64,000 nucleotides of DNA from Kofleriaceae bacterium (GCA_018057825.1 JAGPCY010000010.1:153712-217711), one strand, 5' to 3'; counted from the stretch's first letter, positions 51,827 through 63,770 are shown. The notes: a model not told the origin generated them from the letters alone. Translations and numbers: made by a program.

Positions 51827-53389
51827 ATGCCGCCTGACGAGGACGCGCCCCGAGCCCGCTTGCTCGGCGACCCCGCCGGCCGCTTGCTGGCGCACCGGGT
51901 CGGGGATCGCATCGACCTGCGCGACGCCACGACCCTCGCAGTCGAGGCCGAGGTCGGGATCGACGGCGACGCCGACGGCACCGATCTGGCCCTGATCGGC
52001 GACCCGGCCCACCTGCTCCTGGCGGCGCGTCACGACGGCGCCACCAAGCTGCACCTGATCGATCCGCGCGGGCCGAGCGAGCTGGCCCAGACCACGCTGC
52101 GCGGCGCGATGCAGCTCGCGGCCGCGGTCGGCCATCACGCCTGGCTGACCGGCCCCAGCGGCACCGGCCTGATCGACGTCGATCGGCGCGACCTGACGCT
52201 GTCGCCCTTGCCGCTGCGCACGCCGCCGCAGGCGGTCGGCACCTTCGCCGGCGCGCGCTTCGTGGCGTCGACGGCCGGCGTGATCGAGGAGTGGGATCCG
52301 ATCCAGCGCATCCCGGTGCGGCGGTTTCGCCTCGGGCGCCCGACGGTGGCCCGGTTCGTCGGCGGCAACGAGCGCCAGGTCTGGCTGGTCGCCAGCACCG
52401 AGCCCGAGCGGATCGAGGTCATCCCGCTGGTCAACCAGGGCCAGCCGACCAAGCTCGAGCTGCCCGAGCCGGTGATCGCGGTCGTCCCTCACCCGAGCGG
52501 CGACGCGCTGATCGCGATCGCCGACTCCGGCGCGGCCTGGGTGGTCGACCTGACCGGGCGGACGCCGCTGGCCGCGGTGCCCGACGTCGCGATCGACGAC
52601 GCCGCCTGGCTCGGCGACGGCGCGCTGGCGATCGCGGTGCGCGGCGGTGGCGTCGAGCGGGTCGCCCTCGCCGGCCGGGGTCGCGCCGAGCGGCCCGTCG
52701 AGCGCCCGTCCTCCGCGCGGCGCCCGGCGCCCACCGTCCGCGCCCGCGTCGAGGCCAACCCCGCCTGGCGCGACGCCCTGGTCGACTGGTACCGCGGCGG
52801 CGCCACCGACCGGCCACCGCTCCCCGACGCCGGGCCGCTGCCCGAGGTCGCCGCGCGCCTCGAGCTGGGCGACGAGCTGACCCCGGCCCTGGCCCTCCTG
52901 TACGCCGCGTACCTCGACGGCCACGACGGCGTGTCGGCCGCCGCCCTGGCCCGACTCCTCGACGGCGGCTGGGCCGAGGCCCTCGGTCAGGGCGAGCTGG
53001 CGGCCAGCGGCGCGGCGCGCTGGCGCCGGGCCAAGGTCGGCTTGACCGCGCCGGTGCGGGCCGCCCTCGACGAGGCCGAGCCGCGCCTGGGCGCGCTGGT
53101 CGCCAGCGACGCCGCGCCGCCGCCTGGGCGGGTCGCGGTGATCGCCACCGGCGAGGACCTGCCGGCGCTGGCGGCCTGGCTGGCGCCGCAGTACGGCCCG
53201 CTCCTGGTCGCCAACCCGCGCGGCGCGGCTCACCTCGGCCGGTTCGCCGTCGAGGCCCGCCTGCGCGGCGCCGCGCCGCTCCTGGTCGCGCCGACCGAGG
53301 CGCCCCTGCCCAACCCCGCGGTGGTGGTGGTCGCCGACGAGGCCGCCGCCCGCGCCCTGGGGATCCCGGTGATCGGGACCTGGCCGTGA
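51827..53389 (+). CDS. Probable beta-propeller N-domain protein, 520 aa, function unknown
   Basis: The ATG at 51827 gives 520 aa without a signal. Residues 10-290 show repeating beta strands ending in W/Y-D turns (ARFVASTAGVIEEWDP, RQVWLVASTEPERIEVIPLV, GDALIAIADSGAAWVVDLTGRTPL), consistent with a propeller. Residues 310-520 are mostly helical with a Rossmann-like end (RVAVIATGEDLPALAAWLA, AVVVVADEAAARALGIPVIGTWP). I do not recognise the family. It is divergent from the HEAT-repeat gene with 125 bp between starts, and converges with the lipoprotein gene at 53400. Confidence 0.65.
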   Translation: MPPDEDAPRARLLGDPAGRLLAHRVGDRIDLRDATTLAVEAEVGIDGDADGTDLALIGDPAHLLLAARHDGATKLHLIDPRGPSELAQTTLRGAMQLAAAVGHHAWLTGPSGTGLIDVDRRDLTLSPLPLRTPPQAVGTFAGARFVASTAGVIEEWDPIQRIPVRRFRLGRPTVARFVGGNERQVWLVASTEPERIEVIPLVNQGQPTKLELPEPVIAVVPHPSGDALIAIADSGAAWVVDLTGRTPLAAVPDVAIDDAAWLGDGALAIAVRGGGVERVALAGRGRAERPVERPSSARRPAPTVRARVEANPAWRDALVDWYRGGATDRPPLPDAGPLPEVAARLELGDELTPALALLYAAYLDGHDGVSAAALARLLDGGWAEALGQGELAASGAARWRRAKVGLTAPVRAALDEAEPRLGALVASDAAPPPGRVAVIATGEDLPALAAWLAPQYGPLLVANPRGAAHLGRFAVEARLRGAAPLLVAPTEAPLPNPAVVVVADEAAARALGIPVIGTWP

Positions 53390-53399
53390 GCCGCCGGCG

Positions 53400-54746
53400 C
53401 TACGGCAGCCGGATCGTCTCGTTCGACAGCCGGCTGACGTCGTCGGTCAGGTCGTCGATCACGAAGGCCTGGGGATCGAAGCCCGGGGCCTCGATCGCGA
53501 CCACGCCGTAGGTCAGGCTGCCCGACGGCAGCGGCGAGAACGCCACCGGCAACGTCACCGTCGTCGAGCCGTCGAGGAGCAAGATGCCCATGGCCCGGTT
53601 GTCGGTGCCCGAGCCCGAGCTCGAGTCGAACTCGATCACGTGGACGACCGCGCCGGCCGCCGGCGCGAACGACGCCGTGGTGCGGTCCGACGACAGCGCC
53701 GACGGCGGCAACATCCACTCGCCGGCCGCGATCGACGACGCGCTGGTCAGGCCGCGGCGGCGCACGATGCTCTGGGCCGCGAGGTCCTCGTCGCCAGGCT
53801 CCCCGGCCAGCGCCAGGAACTCGTAGGTCGAGCCGGCGATCGCCGACAGCGACGGCAGCACCACCCCGGTCGGGGCGTTGGGGAACGGCGGCACCCGCAG
53901 GACCCCGGCGGCGCCGACGTCGACCCCGACCACCGCGATGCGGTTGGTCAACGCGGCCGGCGGCGTCCCGAGATCGGGCTGGACCGTGGTGGTCGAGCCG
54001 GCGGCGAGCTGGGTGAGCTGGATGCCGGTCTGGGGCGTGTTGGCGGCCACGGTCAGGACCGCCGAGGTCGCGTAGCCGGTGATCGTGAAGGTGTCGTCGG
54101 TGCCGTCGCCCGGCGTGCCGCGCTGATCGATGTCGGCGATGATCGCGTAGGCCATGACCTGACCGACCCGCGAGTTGATCCGCCACGCGCACGGCTGCGC
54201 CGGAGCCGGCGGCGGGGCCTTGATGCAGATGTTCGAGTTGTTGGCGGGCGGCGAGAGGTTGTTGCCCTCGGCGCCGATGTCGGGATCCTGGGTGTAGGTG
54301 ACGAAGGCCAAGGTGGCGTGACCGGCCGCCGGGGCCGGCAGCGCGTCCCAGCCGGTGATCGTGCCCGCCAGCTCGGCCTTGGGCGGCTCGGTGGTGCCGG
54401 TGCCGACCGGGTCGAGGTTCAGGGTCACGTTCTGGCTATCGACCCCGACCCAGACCTGGGTGGCGTAGCCGGCGGCCTTGGCCGCGACCGTCAGCGGCCC
54501 GCTGACCCCGGTCAGGGTGGCGAGGCCGGTGGCGTCGGTCGTGCCCATCTGATCGCCGGCCATCACGGTCGCGCCAACGATCGGCAGATCGGTGTCGGTG
54601 TCGATGGCGTAGACGTGGATCGTGTCGCCGATACCGGGATCGCGGGCGCCGCCACCGGGCACCAGGGTCGGATCAGCGGGGCCATCGTCACCGCCGCAGG
54701 CAGCGACAGCCAGGAGCAAGAAAGCCAAGCCAGACGAGAAGCGCAT
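53400..54746 (-). CDS. Lipoprotein with carboxypeptidase-regulatory-like domain
   Basis: The ATG at 54746 has a very strong GGAGGAAC ribosome-binding site and gives 448 aa with a lipoprotein signal (FLLLAVAAC, Cys17). Residues 40-120 resemble a carboxypeptidase regulatory/Ig-like domain (VYAIDTDTDLPIVGATVMAGDQMGTTDATGLATLTGV). The rest is beta-rich, Thr/Ser-rich and likely made of several sandwich domains. It would sit on the outer membrane or surface. A sigma-54-like element lies upstream. Confidence 0.75.
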   Translation of the reverse strand: MRFSSGLAFLLLAVAACGGDDGPADPTLVPGGGARDPGIGDTIHVYAIDTDTDLPIVGATVMAGDQMGTTDATGLATLTGVSGPLTVAAKAAGYATQVWVGVDSQNVTLNLDPVGTGTTEPPKAELAGTITGWDALPAPAAGHATLAFVTYTQDPDIGAEGNNLSPPANNSNICIKAPPPAPAQPCAWRINSRVGQVMAYAIIADIDQRGTPGDGTDDTFTITGYATSAVLTVAANTPQTGIQLTQLAAGSTTTVQPDLGTPPAALTNRIAVVGVDVGAAGVLRVPPFPNAPTGVVLPSLSAIAGSTYEFLALAGEPGDEDLAAQSIVRRRGLTSASSIAAGEWMLPPSALSSDRTTASFAPAAGAVVHVIEFDSSSGSGTDNRAMGILLLDGSTTVTLPVAFSPLPSGSLTYGVVAIEAPGFDPQAFVIDDLTDDVSRLSNETIRLP

Positions 54747-54784
54747 CGTTCCTCCAAGCCGGACGAACCGGGCTCGATCGGTTA

Positions 54785-54799
54785 AGCAGATCGCGTGCC
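54785..54799 (-). promoter_or_regulatory. Candidate sigma-54-like promoter of the lipoprotein gene
   Basis: On the minus strand GGCACG-cgat-CTGCT has the GG and GC elements 12 bp apart. Predicted start near 54775 leaves a leader of about 29 bases carrying GGAGGAAC before the ATG at 54746, a good layout. Confidence 0.5.
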
Positions 54800-54900
54800 G
54801 CGCCGCGACCCGGCCAATCGCTGACTTCCCCGCGGGTCGACGCGCGCCGCTGTCCGATCTTTCCACACTGCCGTCGCGACCGCCAACACCGCGACCGCGG

Positions 54901-56760
54901 TCAGGCTGGCCCGATCCGCCAGCGCCGGGTCGCGACCGGCCCAGCCAGGCCGGCCAGGGTCACCGTGGCGTCGACCGTCGCGCGATCGGCCAGGTAGGCC
55001 GCCACCCCGGGCGCCTCGGCGGTGGCGGCGGCGATCGCGACCTCGCCGGCGCCGACCAGGCTCTGCAGCCGGGCCGCCAGGTTCACGGCGTTGCCGAAGT
55101 AGTCGAGGTTGGCGTTGAGCCGGACCGCGATGCACGGTCCGGTGTTGATCGCGGCCCGCAAGCGGACCGGCGCGCCCGGGCCGAAGCGCGCCTGGATCGC
55201 GTCAGCGGCGCGCACCGCGTCGAGGGGATCGGTGAACGCGCCCATCGCGCTGTCGCCGATCGTCTTCACCACCGCGCCGCGGTGGCGGGCGATCAGCTCG
55301 AACAGGACGCGGAAGTGATCGCGCACGGTGACGAAGGCCGCGGGATCGCCGCGGGTCGCGTACAGCGCCGTCGAGCCGACCACGTCGGTGAACAGGATCG
55401 TCTGCTCGCCGACCGAGAGCTGGACCTCGGCGCCGAGGAAGGCCTCGCTGAACAGATCGCGGAACTCCTGGAACGAGAACAGCCGCCCGGGCCGCAGCGC
55501 CAGCTCGGTGGCGCCGGCCTGCTCGACGATGAAGGTCCGGGGCTCGCCGGCGTCGTTGCGCAAGGCCAGCTCGGCGCGGGGCCCGATCGCCACCTCGCCC
55601 GGCCCGGCGGTGGCGTCCCAACCGACCGTGGCGGCGCCGCGCTCGGGGCGGACCTCGAGGAAGCCGGCCACCGGCGTCGCCCCACCGGCCCGCAGCCGGT
55701 AGCGCCCGGGCGCCAGCGCCACCCCGACCGCCGCCGCCTGCCCCGGCGACAGCGCGCGCTGGACCCGGACGTGGGTCTTGGTCGCCGGCTCCGCTGAGCA
55801 ATACGTGCGGAGCGCGATCGAGCGCAGCGACGGGTGGGCGCGGAACGACACCTCGACCGCCTCGGCGGTGCCGAACCGGACGTCGCACACCGCGCACCCG
55901 CCCTCGGTCGGGACCCGATCGAGGGCGGTCTCCGAGGTCCGGACGCCGCGGCAGTGAGGGCAGACCACGTCCCACACCAGCTCGAGGAGCCCGGCCCGGG
56001 TCGCGTGCAGACAGGCCGACAGGAGCGCGTCCTCTTCCACCTCCCAGCGCCGCGCCAGGGCCCGCACCTGCAGCCGGCACACGTCGAGATCGTCGCCGCG
56101 CTCGATCAGCTCGATCAGCCGGGCCACCAGGTTCGGCGCGATCGGCCGGGTCGCCAGGTCGGCGGCGATCGCGGCGAGGCGGGCCTCGGCCCCCGGGCGC
56201 GGCGCGCCGGGCGCGACCAGCGGGGTGGCCAGGCCAGGCCGCGGCGGCCGGGCCAGGGTCGGCAGGACCCGGCGGTAGGCGCGGCCGAGGGCGGCGAACG
56301 ACCAGCGCAGGCCGAGGTCGAACAGCCGCGACCGCGGCACGACGCCGAAGTACACCTCGACTCGCGTGCGCGCACGGTCGAGGGGCGTGAGCTGGTGGAT
56401 GGCGTGGAGCGCGCGCATCCCGCCTCGGGTGTAGAGGCGCGAGAACGAGAACCACTGCTCGGCGACCCACTGCCACGGCACCTCGCGCCACTCGTGGAGC
56501 AGGCCGGCGTAGCGGCCGCGGCCCCAGCGCTCACCGTCGCGCTCCTCGAAGTGGAGCTCGGGGTTGCCGAGCGCGCGGTTGAGGCGCGACACGTCGGACA
56601 CCAGCGGCCACAGGGCCGCGACCGGCGCGTCGACGTCGATCGTCCACAGCCAGTCGAGGCGCCGCGCGCGCGCCCAGGCCTCGGGCCACGGGTGGGCCGC
56701 CACCAGCGCCGCGCGACGGTCGCCCGGATCGACGCGCGCGAGGGCCGCCGGGTTGTCCAC
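54901..56760 (-). CDS. Class III adenylate/guanylate cyclase with SRPBCC-like and zinc-containing (DUF5939-type) N-terminus
   Basis: GTG at 56760 gives 619 aa. Residues 38-170 look like an SRPBCC/START-like lipid-pocket domain (WTIDVDAPVAALWPLVSDVSRLNRALG). Residues 195-300 hold four Cys (CPHC 267-270, CAVC 289-292) that probably bind zinc, as in DUF5939 proteins. Residues 450-600 are the cyclase domain: metal Asp459 in ILFTDVVGSTALY, Asp503 in KTIGDSAMGAF, and FGNAVNLAARL with the transition-state Asn/Arg. Making cAMP or cGMP on binding a hydrophobic ligand is inferred. No membrane segment is visible. Confidence 0.85.
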   Translation of the reverse strand: MDNPAALARVDPGDRRAALVAAHPWPEAWARARRLDWLWTIDVDAPVAALWPLVSDVSRLNRALGNPELHFEERDGERWGRGRYAGLLHEWREVPWQWVAEQWFSFSRLYTRGGMRALHAIHQLTPLDRARTRVEVYFGVVPRSRLFDLGLRWSFAALGRAYRRVLPTLARPPRPGLATPLVAPGAPRPGAEARLAAIAADLATRPIAPNLVARLIELIERGDDLDVCRLQVRALARRWEVEEDALLSACLHATRAGLLELVWDVVCPHCRGVRTSETALDRVPTEGGCAVCDVRFGTAEAVEVSFRAHPSLRSIALRTYCSAEPATKTHVRVQRALSPGQAAAVGVALAPGRYRLRAGGATPVAGFLEVRPERGAATVGWDATAGPGEVAIGPRAELALRNDAGEPRTFIVEQAGATELALRPGRLFSFQEFRDLFSEAFLGAEVQLSVGEQTILFTDVVGSTALYATRGDPAAFVTVRDHFRVLFELIARHRGAVVKTIGDSAMGAFTDPLDAVRAADAIQARFGPGAPVRLRAAINTGPCIAVRLNANLDYFGNAVNLAARLQSLVGAGEVAIAAATAEAPGVAAYLADRATVDATVTLAGLAGPVATRRWRIGPA

Positions 56761-56871
56761 CGCGAGAGTATGGCATGGGCCGGCCCGCCGACCGCCGACG
56801 CCGAGCGGGTCCTGGAGCACCGAACGAGGTGCGCTAGGCAACGGCCGCGGCCGCGGCCGCGACCAACCGCC

Positions 56872-57267
56872 ATGCCCGCCACCCCGACCTTCCTCGCCTG
56901 CGCCGTCCTAGCCGTCTCCGCCTGTGCTCACGATATTCACGCTCGCTATCCGGCCAGCCCCGACGAGGCCACTGGCCGGCTGGCCCTGGTCTTCACCGAC
57001 ACCGCGGCCCCGGTCAACGTCGCGGTCAACGGCGTCTTGCTCGTGCGCGGCGCCCGCACCGAAAAGGTGGTCGTGCGCGACGTCCCGACCGGCTACGCCG
57101 ACGTCGCGGTCGCCGTCGGGCCGATGGAGAAGCAGACCCGGGTGTGGGTCGACGCCGACCGCGAGACCACGCTGCCGCTCGGGGCCAGCGGCGAGGCGCC
57201 GCTGTCGGCCTTGCGCGGGTTCGCGCTGTCGCTGGCGTCGATCGCGCTCTACACGCTCTTGCGGTGA
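56872..57267 (+). CDS. Small PEGA-like lipoprotein
   Basis: The ATG at 56872 gives 131 aa with a lipoprotein signal (LACAVLAVSAC, Cys18). The mature part has PEGA-like strands (PVNVAVNGVLLVRGARTEKVVVRDVPTGYADVAV) and a hydrophobic C-terminal helix (GFALSLASIALYTLL). It resembles the lipoprotein at 27169 in size and plan. It is divergent from the cyclase gene. Role unknown, probably envelope-associated. Confidence 0.65.
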   Translation: MPATPTFLACAVLAVSACAHDIHARYPASPDEATGRLALVFTDTAAPVNVAVNGVLLVRGARTEKVVVRDVPTGYADVAVAVGPMEKQTRVWVDADRETTLPLGASGEAPLSALRGFALSLASIALYTLLR

Positions 57268-57292
57268 CCGCGGTGACCGCGATCCGCCGCGC

Positions 57293-57526
57293 TCACTCCC
57301 AGCCGATGTCGACCCCGTCCTCACCGTCGTCGAGCGCGCCCTCGATCATCGCCAGGAGCTCGGGGTCGCAGTTGTTGTCGGAGAACAGCTCGAGCGTGTC
57401 GGCGTCGATGTAGTACTCCTGATCCTCGTTGTCTTCTTCTTCGAGCATGTCGACCAGGAACTGAACCTGCTTGGCGGTGATCTGGCCGATCGTTTCGCCG
57501 TTGTCGACGCGGTACAGGCGCGGCAT
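57293..57526 (-). CDS. Small conserved acidic protein, 77 aa
   Basis: The ATG at 57526 gives 77 aa. The sequence PRLYRVDNGETIGQITAKQ, then VQFLVDMLEEEDNEDQEYYIDADTLEL, matches a short protein family of Myxococcota and other proteobacteria, in which I recall the phrase LEEE..DQ.YYI.ADT being conserved. Some database entries name it after a glycolipid synthase, which the length does not support. It is very acidic and likely cytoplasmic. Function unknown. Confidence 0.75.
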   Translation of the reverse strand: MPRLYRVDNGETIGQITAKQVQFLVDMLEEEDNEDQEYYIDADTLELFSDNNCDPELLAMIEGALDDGEDGVDIGWE

Positions 57527-57613
57527 GGCCACAGTCTGCCCTCGGTCGGCGCGGCCGGTCAACGCACCCCCGGCCGGCTATCGACCGGGCCCGCGGCCGG
57601 GCATACTGGCGGG

Positions 57614-58501
57614 GTGCCGGTGGTCGATGTCCACGCCCACTACGAGCCGCGCATGCTCGACGTCCCGACGATGGTCGCCGAGATGGACGCCCGTGGCCTC
57701 GACCGGATCGCGCTGATCCCGTGCATGAACGACCCGCTGCCGGCGACCCCGGCCCGACTCCTGGCGGTGGTGCGACGCCTGCTGCGGTCGCCGTGCCACC
57801 CGGTGGCCCGGGCCATCGCCGCCGCCACGATCACCGACGACGGCGACCTGCGCCTGGGCGGCGCCGTCCACGCCATCTACCCGCGCCCCGACAACGCCGC
57901 GGTCGCCGAGGTGATCGCCGCTCACCCCGACCGCTTCGTCGGCTGGATCTTCCTCAACCCGCGGGCCGGGGTCGGCCTCGATGAGCTCGAGCGCTGGCGC
58001 CACCTGCCCGGCATGCTCGGCGTCAAGCTGCACCCGCACTGGCACGGCTGGCCGCTGACCGCGGCGGTCGGGATCGCGCGGCGGTGCGAGGAGCTCGGCC
58101 TGCCGATCCTCATCCACCTCGGCTTCGGCGCCCGCGGCGCCTGGCGGGTGCTGGCCGACGCCGCGCCGCGCCTGCGCCTGATCTTCGCCCACGCCGGCAT
58201 GCCCCACTACGATCGGATGTGGGGCGCGATCCGCGCCGATCCCCGGCTGGCCCTCGACGTGTCGAGCCCGTACCTCGACGAGGCCCTGGTGCGCGACGCC
58301 GTCGCTGCGGTTGGCCCCGAGCGCGTCCTCTACGGCACCGACGCCCCCTACGGCTTCCACGACGCCGACGGCCGCTACGACTACGGCGCGATCCGCGGCT
58401 GGGTCGAGCGCCTGCCGGTGCCGGCCCGCGCCATCGACGGCGTCCTCGGCGACAACGCGCTCGCGCTCCTGGCCCGCGAGCGCCCGCGCGCGGCGCGTTG
58501 A
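57614..58501 (+). CDS. Amidohydrolase 2 family metal-dependent hydrolase/decarboxylase
   Basis: GTG at 57614 gives 295 aa. The N-terminal metal motif is VDVHAHYEP (HxH), followed by GVKLHPHWHG, PILIHLGFG, LIFAHAGMPHYD and the final metal Asp in VLYGTDAPYGFHD. This is the TIM-barrel plan of amidohydrolase-2 enzymes, which hydrolyse or decarboxylate cyclic or aromatic acids. It stands alone between unrelated genes, so the substrate cannot be guessed. It converges with the M1 aminopeptidase gene, 3 bp between stops. Confidence 0.88.
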   Translation: MPVVDVHAHYEPRMLDVPTMVAEMDARGLDRIALIPCMNDPLPATPARLLAVVRRLLRSPCHPVARAIAAATITDDGDLRLGGAVHAIYPRPDNAAVAEVIAAHPDRFVGWIFLNPRAGVGLDELERWRHLPGMLGVKLHPHWHGWPLTAAVGIARRCEELGLPILIHLGFGARGAWRVLADAAPRLRLIFAHAGMPHYDRMWGAIRADPRLALDVSSPYLDEALVRDAVAAVGPERVLYGTDAPYGFHDADGRYDYGAIRGWVERLPVPARAIDGVLGDNALALLARERPRAAR

Positions 58502-58504
58502 CGG

Positions 58505-61192
<2,688 letters not shown>

Positions 61193-61221
61193 GGCGCGAC
61201 GCTAGCGCAGATCCGATCGGT

Positions 61222-61412
<191 letters not shown>

Positions 61413-61433
61413 GGGTCGCGGGCTATGGGAGGA

Positions 61434-62579
61434 TCACGGCACGCAGCCGAGGGTCACCTGGGTGGCGCCCATGCGCGGGTCGATGTCGCGGCAGACGAGG
61501 CCCGTGCGGCATCCGCCCTGGGTGTCGATCGGCCCGCCGCAGCGGTCGACGCACAGGTTGGTCGCCGCCGGGGTCGCGCCGTCCCAGCACGCCGAGCCGA
61601 AGGCCGGGCAGCCCTGGGAGTTGCCGGGAGTCGGGCACGGCTGCCGGACGGTGCAGGCGCCACCGGGAAGCGCGCCGGTGCACGCCCACAGGACCGGGTC
61701 GCCGCAATCGGTGTCGATCACGCACGGGTCGCCGGCCTGGGGGTGGCGGCAGTAACGGCCGACCGCGCCGGGGCCGGTCACGCACTTGAAGCCGTCGGCC
61801 TGCCGGCAGTCGCCGTCGGTGGTGCAGGTGTCGACGCAGGTGGTGCCGGTGTTGAAGCCGCTGGTGATGTCGGCCAGGTTCACGCAGTGACCGCCGGCGC
61901 AGGTCGCGTCGTTGCCGATCGTGCAGCTCACGCGCGAGCACTGGCCGCCGGGATACTCGAACGGCTCGTTCAGGCACTGCGAGTCGACCGCGCACTGCGC
62001 GAACTCGGTGCAGGCCGCGCCGTCGACCGCGGTCGGGTTCCCCGGCAGACACGCGCGATCGCCGTTGGCCAGCGGCGCGTTGAAGAACGAGGTCGCGCAG
62101 GCCTGGCCGTCGGGGCACACGCAGGGGTCGGTGCCACAGGCCGGCAGGCAGGCGTTGTAGGCGCCGAGCGGGTCGTTGATCGTCGCGCACAGGTTGCCGG
62201 TCCCGCACTGCGCGTCGCTGGTGCAGGGCGGCGCGCCGATCGCGTCGGTGCGGTTGACGCAGTAGCCCTGGGCCGGCCAGATGATCGCGCCTTGGTCGCC
62301 GCGCAGACAGAACCCGTCGGCGGCCCCGACCGCGCTATCGCACTGGGCGTCGGAGGTGCACGGCCCGCCGACCTGACCGGGGGCGCGCGCCGGACAGCTC
62401 GCGTCGGGTGGGACGGCGTCGATCGCGGCGTCGATCGGCTGGGCGTCGATCTCTGTCGCGTCGATCATCGGGGCATCGACGCGCGCCGCGTCGACCAGCT
62501 CGACGACCTTCAGGTTGTCGCCGCAACCGGCGACCGGGACGACCACTGCCGCGAGCGCGGCGACCAAAGAGAGCCTCAT
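61434..62579 (-). CDS. Cys-rich repeat lipoprotein
   Basis: The ATG at 62579 gives 381 aa with a lipoprotein signal (ALAAVVVPVAGC, Cys19). An Ala/Asp-rich linker (VDAARVDAPMIDATEIDAQPIDAAID) is followed by many Cys-rich modules with the phrases CTSDAQCDSAVG, CTSDAQCGTGN, CTTDGDCRQADGFKC and CVIDTDCGDP. These C..D.DC units are typical of abundant Myxococcota surface lipoproteins, probably disulfide-bonded. Exact function is unknown. Confidence 0.88.
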   Translation of the reverse strand: MRLSLVAALAAVVVPVAGCGDNLKVVELVDAARVDAPMIDATEIDAQPIDAAIDAVPPDASCPARAPGQVGGPCTSDAQCDSAVGAADGFCLRGDQGAIIWPAQGYCVNRTDAIGAPPCTSDAQCGTGNLCATINDPLGAYNACLPACGTDPCVCPDGQACATSFFNAPLANGDRACLPGNPTAVDGAACTEFAQCAVDSQCLNEPFEYPGGQCSRVSCTIGNDATCAGGHCVNLADITSGFNTGTTCVDTCTTDGDCRQADGFKCVTGPGAVGRYCRHPQAGDPCVIDTDCGDPVLWACTGALPGGACTVRQPCPTPGNSQGCPAFGSACWDGATPAATNLCVDRCGGPIDTQGGCRTGLVCRDIDPRMGATQVTLGCVP

Positions 62580-62698
62580 CGCTGGCGATCCTACTCGCGA
62601 TCGCGGGCCTCACGAAGTTCTTGGCGTATTATGTCGCCTGGATCACCCTCTGATACCTCAAATAAATCCCTACAGTTGCAGGTCTCCTCGAGGAAGGC

Positions 62699-62726
62699 TT
62701 GACGCGGCGGCCGCTGTGAGTAAAGT
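62699..62726 (+). promoter_or_regulatory. Sigma-70-type promoter of rplU-rpmA
   Basis: TTGACG (62699-62704), a 16-bp spacer and TAAAGT (62721-62726) form a good housekeeping promoter, in an unusually AT-rich patch (62630-62680). The predicted start near 62733 leaves a leader of about 28 bases with GGAGAGAACA before the rplU ATG. Confidence 0.7.
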
Positions 62727-62760
62727 CCGCGGTTCCAAACGCGCGATCGCGGAGAGAACA

Positions 62761-63072
62761 ATGTACGCGGTGATCCAGACTGGCGGAAAGCAGTACCGGG
62801 CCGAGCCCGGCCAGACCCTGTGGGTCGAGAAGCTCGCGGGCAACGCGGGCGACCAGGTGTCGTTCGATCAGGTCCTCCTGGTCGCCAACGACGGCAAGGT
62901 CGCGGTGGGCAAGCCGACCGTGGCCGGCGCCAAGGTCACCGCCTCGATCGTCGAGCAGGGGCTCGGCGACAAGCTGGTGGTCTTCAAGTTCCGCCGTCGC
63001 AAGAACTACGTCCGCAAGAACGGCCACCGTCAGCAGCTGACGGCGGTGAAGATCGACTCGATCGTCGGCTGA
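62761..63072 (+). CDS. rplU: 50S ribosomal protein L21
   Basis: The ATG at 62761 gives 103 aa, full length for L21. It begins [24 protein letters not shown] and ends with [26 protein letters not shown], the conserved RNA-binding tail. It binds 23S rRNA in the large subunit. It is 13 bp upstream of rpmA, the classic gene pair. A GGAGAG ribosome-binding site precedes the start. Confidence 0.98.
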   Translation: MYAVIQTGGKQYRAEPGQTLWVEKLAGNAGDQVSFDQVLLVANDGKVAVGKPTVAGAKVTASIVEQGLGDKLVVFKFRRRKNYVRKNGHRQQLTAVKIDSIVG

Positions 63073-63085
63073 GGAGCGAAGCGTC

Positions 63086-63343
63086 ATGGCCCACAAAAAA
63101 GGACAAGGATCGACCCGCAACGGCCGCGACTCGCTGCCGAAGATGCGCGGCGTGAAGCGCTACGCCGGTCAGACCGTCAGCGCTGGCAGCATCTTGGTCC
63201 GCCAGGTCGGCACCAAGTTCCACCCGGGCGCCAACGTCGGCGTCGGCCGCGACTGGACCCTGTTCGCCCTGATCGACGGCGAGGTCAAGTTCGAGCGCTC
63301 GGGCCGCGACAAGACCAAAGTCGCTGTGTACGCGAAGAACTAA
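63086..63343 (+). CDS. rpmA: 50S ribosomal protein L27
   Basis: The ATG at 63086 gives 85 aa. It begins [15 protein letters not shown], the conserved N-terminus that reaches the peptidyl-transferase centre, with no Firmicutes-type cleavable extension. [19 protein letters not shown] and [21 protein letters not shown] are classic. The GTPase gene obg, often next in this operon, does not follow here; repeats and hairpins fill the rest of the window. Confidence 0.98.
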   Translation: MAHKKGQGSTRNGRDSLPKMRGVKRYAGQTVSAGSILVRQVGTKFHPGANVGVGRDWTLFALIDGEVKFERSGRDKTKVAVYAKN

Positions 63344-63384
63344 GAGGGTTTTTCGAAAAAACCCTCCCCCGGCATTCGCCGGGG
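63344..63384 (+). terminator. Double hairpin at the end of the rplU-rpmA transcript
   Basis: GAGGGTTTTT pairs with AAAAACCCTC around a CGA loop (63344-63366), directly after the rpmA stop. A second perfect hairpin CCCCGGC-ATTC-GCCGGGG follows at 63367-63384. There is no following U tract, so it may stop RNA polymerase weakly or protect the RNA end. Confidence 0.6.
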
Positions 63385-63757
63385 CCCCCTCCCAAAACGT
63401 TCCGACCTGGTGCGTGGGTGCGGTGATCTGGCGATCGGTGGCGGTGGTTCGCGAGGCGTGGGACTTTGAGGGTTTTTCGCGCTGTGTGCCGGCTGAGGGT
63501 TTCTCGCAAGAACTCAGCCCCGGCATTCGCCGGGGCCCCCTCCCAAAACGTTCCGACCTGGTGCGTGGGTGAGGTGATCTAGCGATCGGTGGTGGTGGTT
63601 CGCGAGGCGTGGGACTTTGAGGGTTTTTCGCGCTGTGTGCCGGCTGAGGGTTTTTCGCAAAAACCCTCCCCCGGCATTCGCCGGGGCCCCCTCCCATAAC
63701 GTTCCGACCTGGTGCGTGGGTGAGGTGATCTAGCGATCGGTGGGTGGTGGTTCGCGA
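63345..63757. repeat. 151-bp tandem repeat, two full copies and one partial
   Basis: Copies start at 63345, 63496 and 63647 (period 151 in both steps); the third breaks off near 63757. Each holds an AGGGTTTTTCG-type hairpin, the GGCATTCGCC hairpin, CGTTCCGACCTGGTGCGTGGG and GATCGGTGG. The first hairpin is decayed in copy 2. No reading frame is convincing. Confidence 0.9.
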
Positions 63758-63770
63758 GCCTCAGCCGGAA

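Noticed and set aside
63345..63757. CRISPR array
   Set aside because: The repeat is a 151-bp tandem unit without short repeats and unique spacers, and no cas genes are present.
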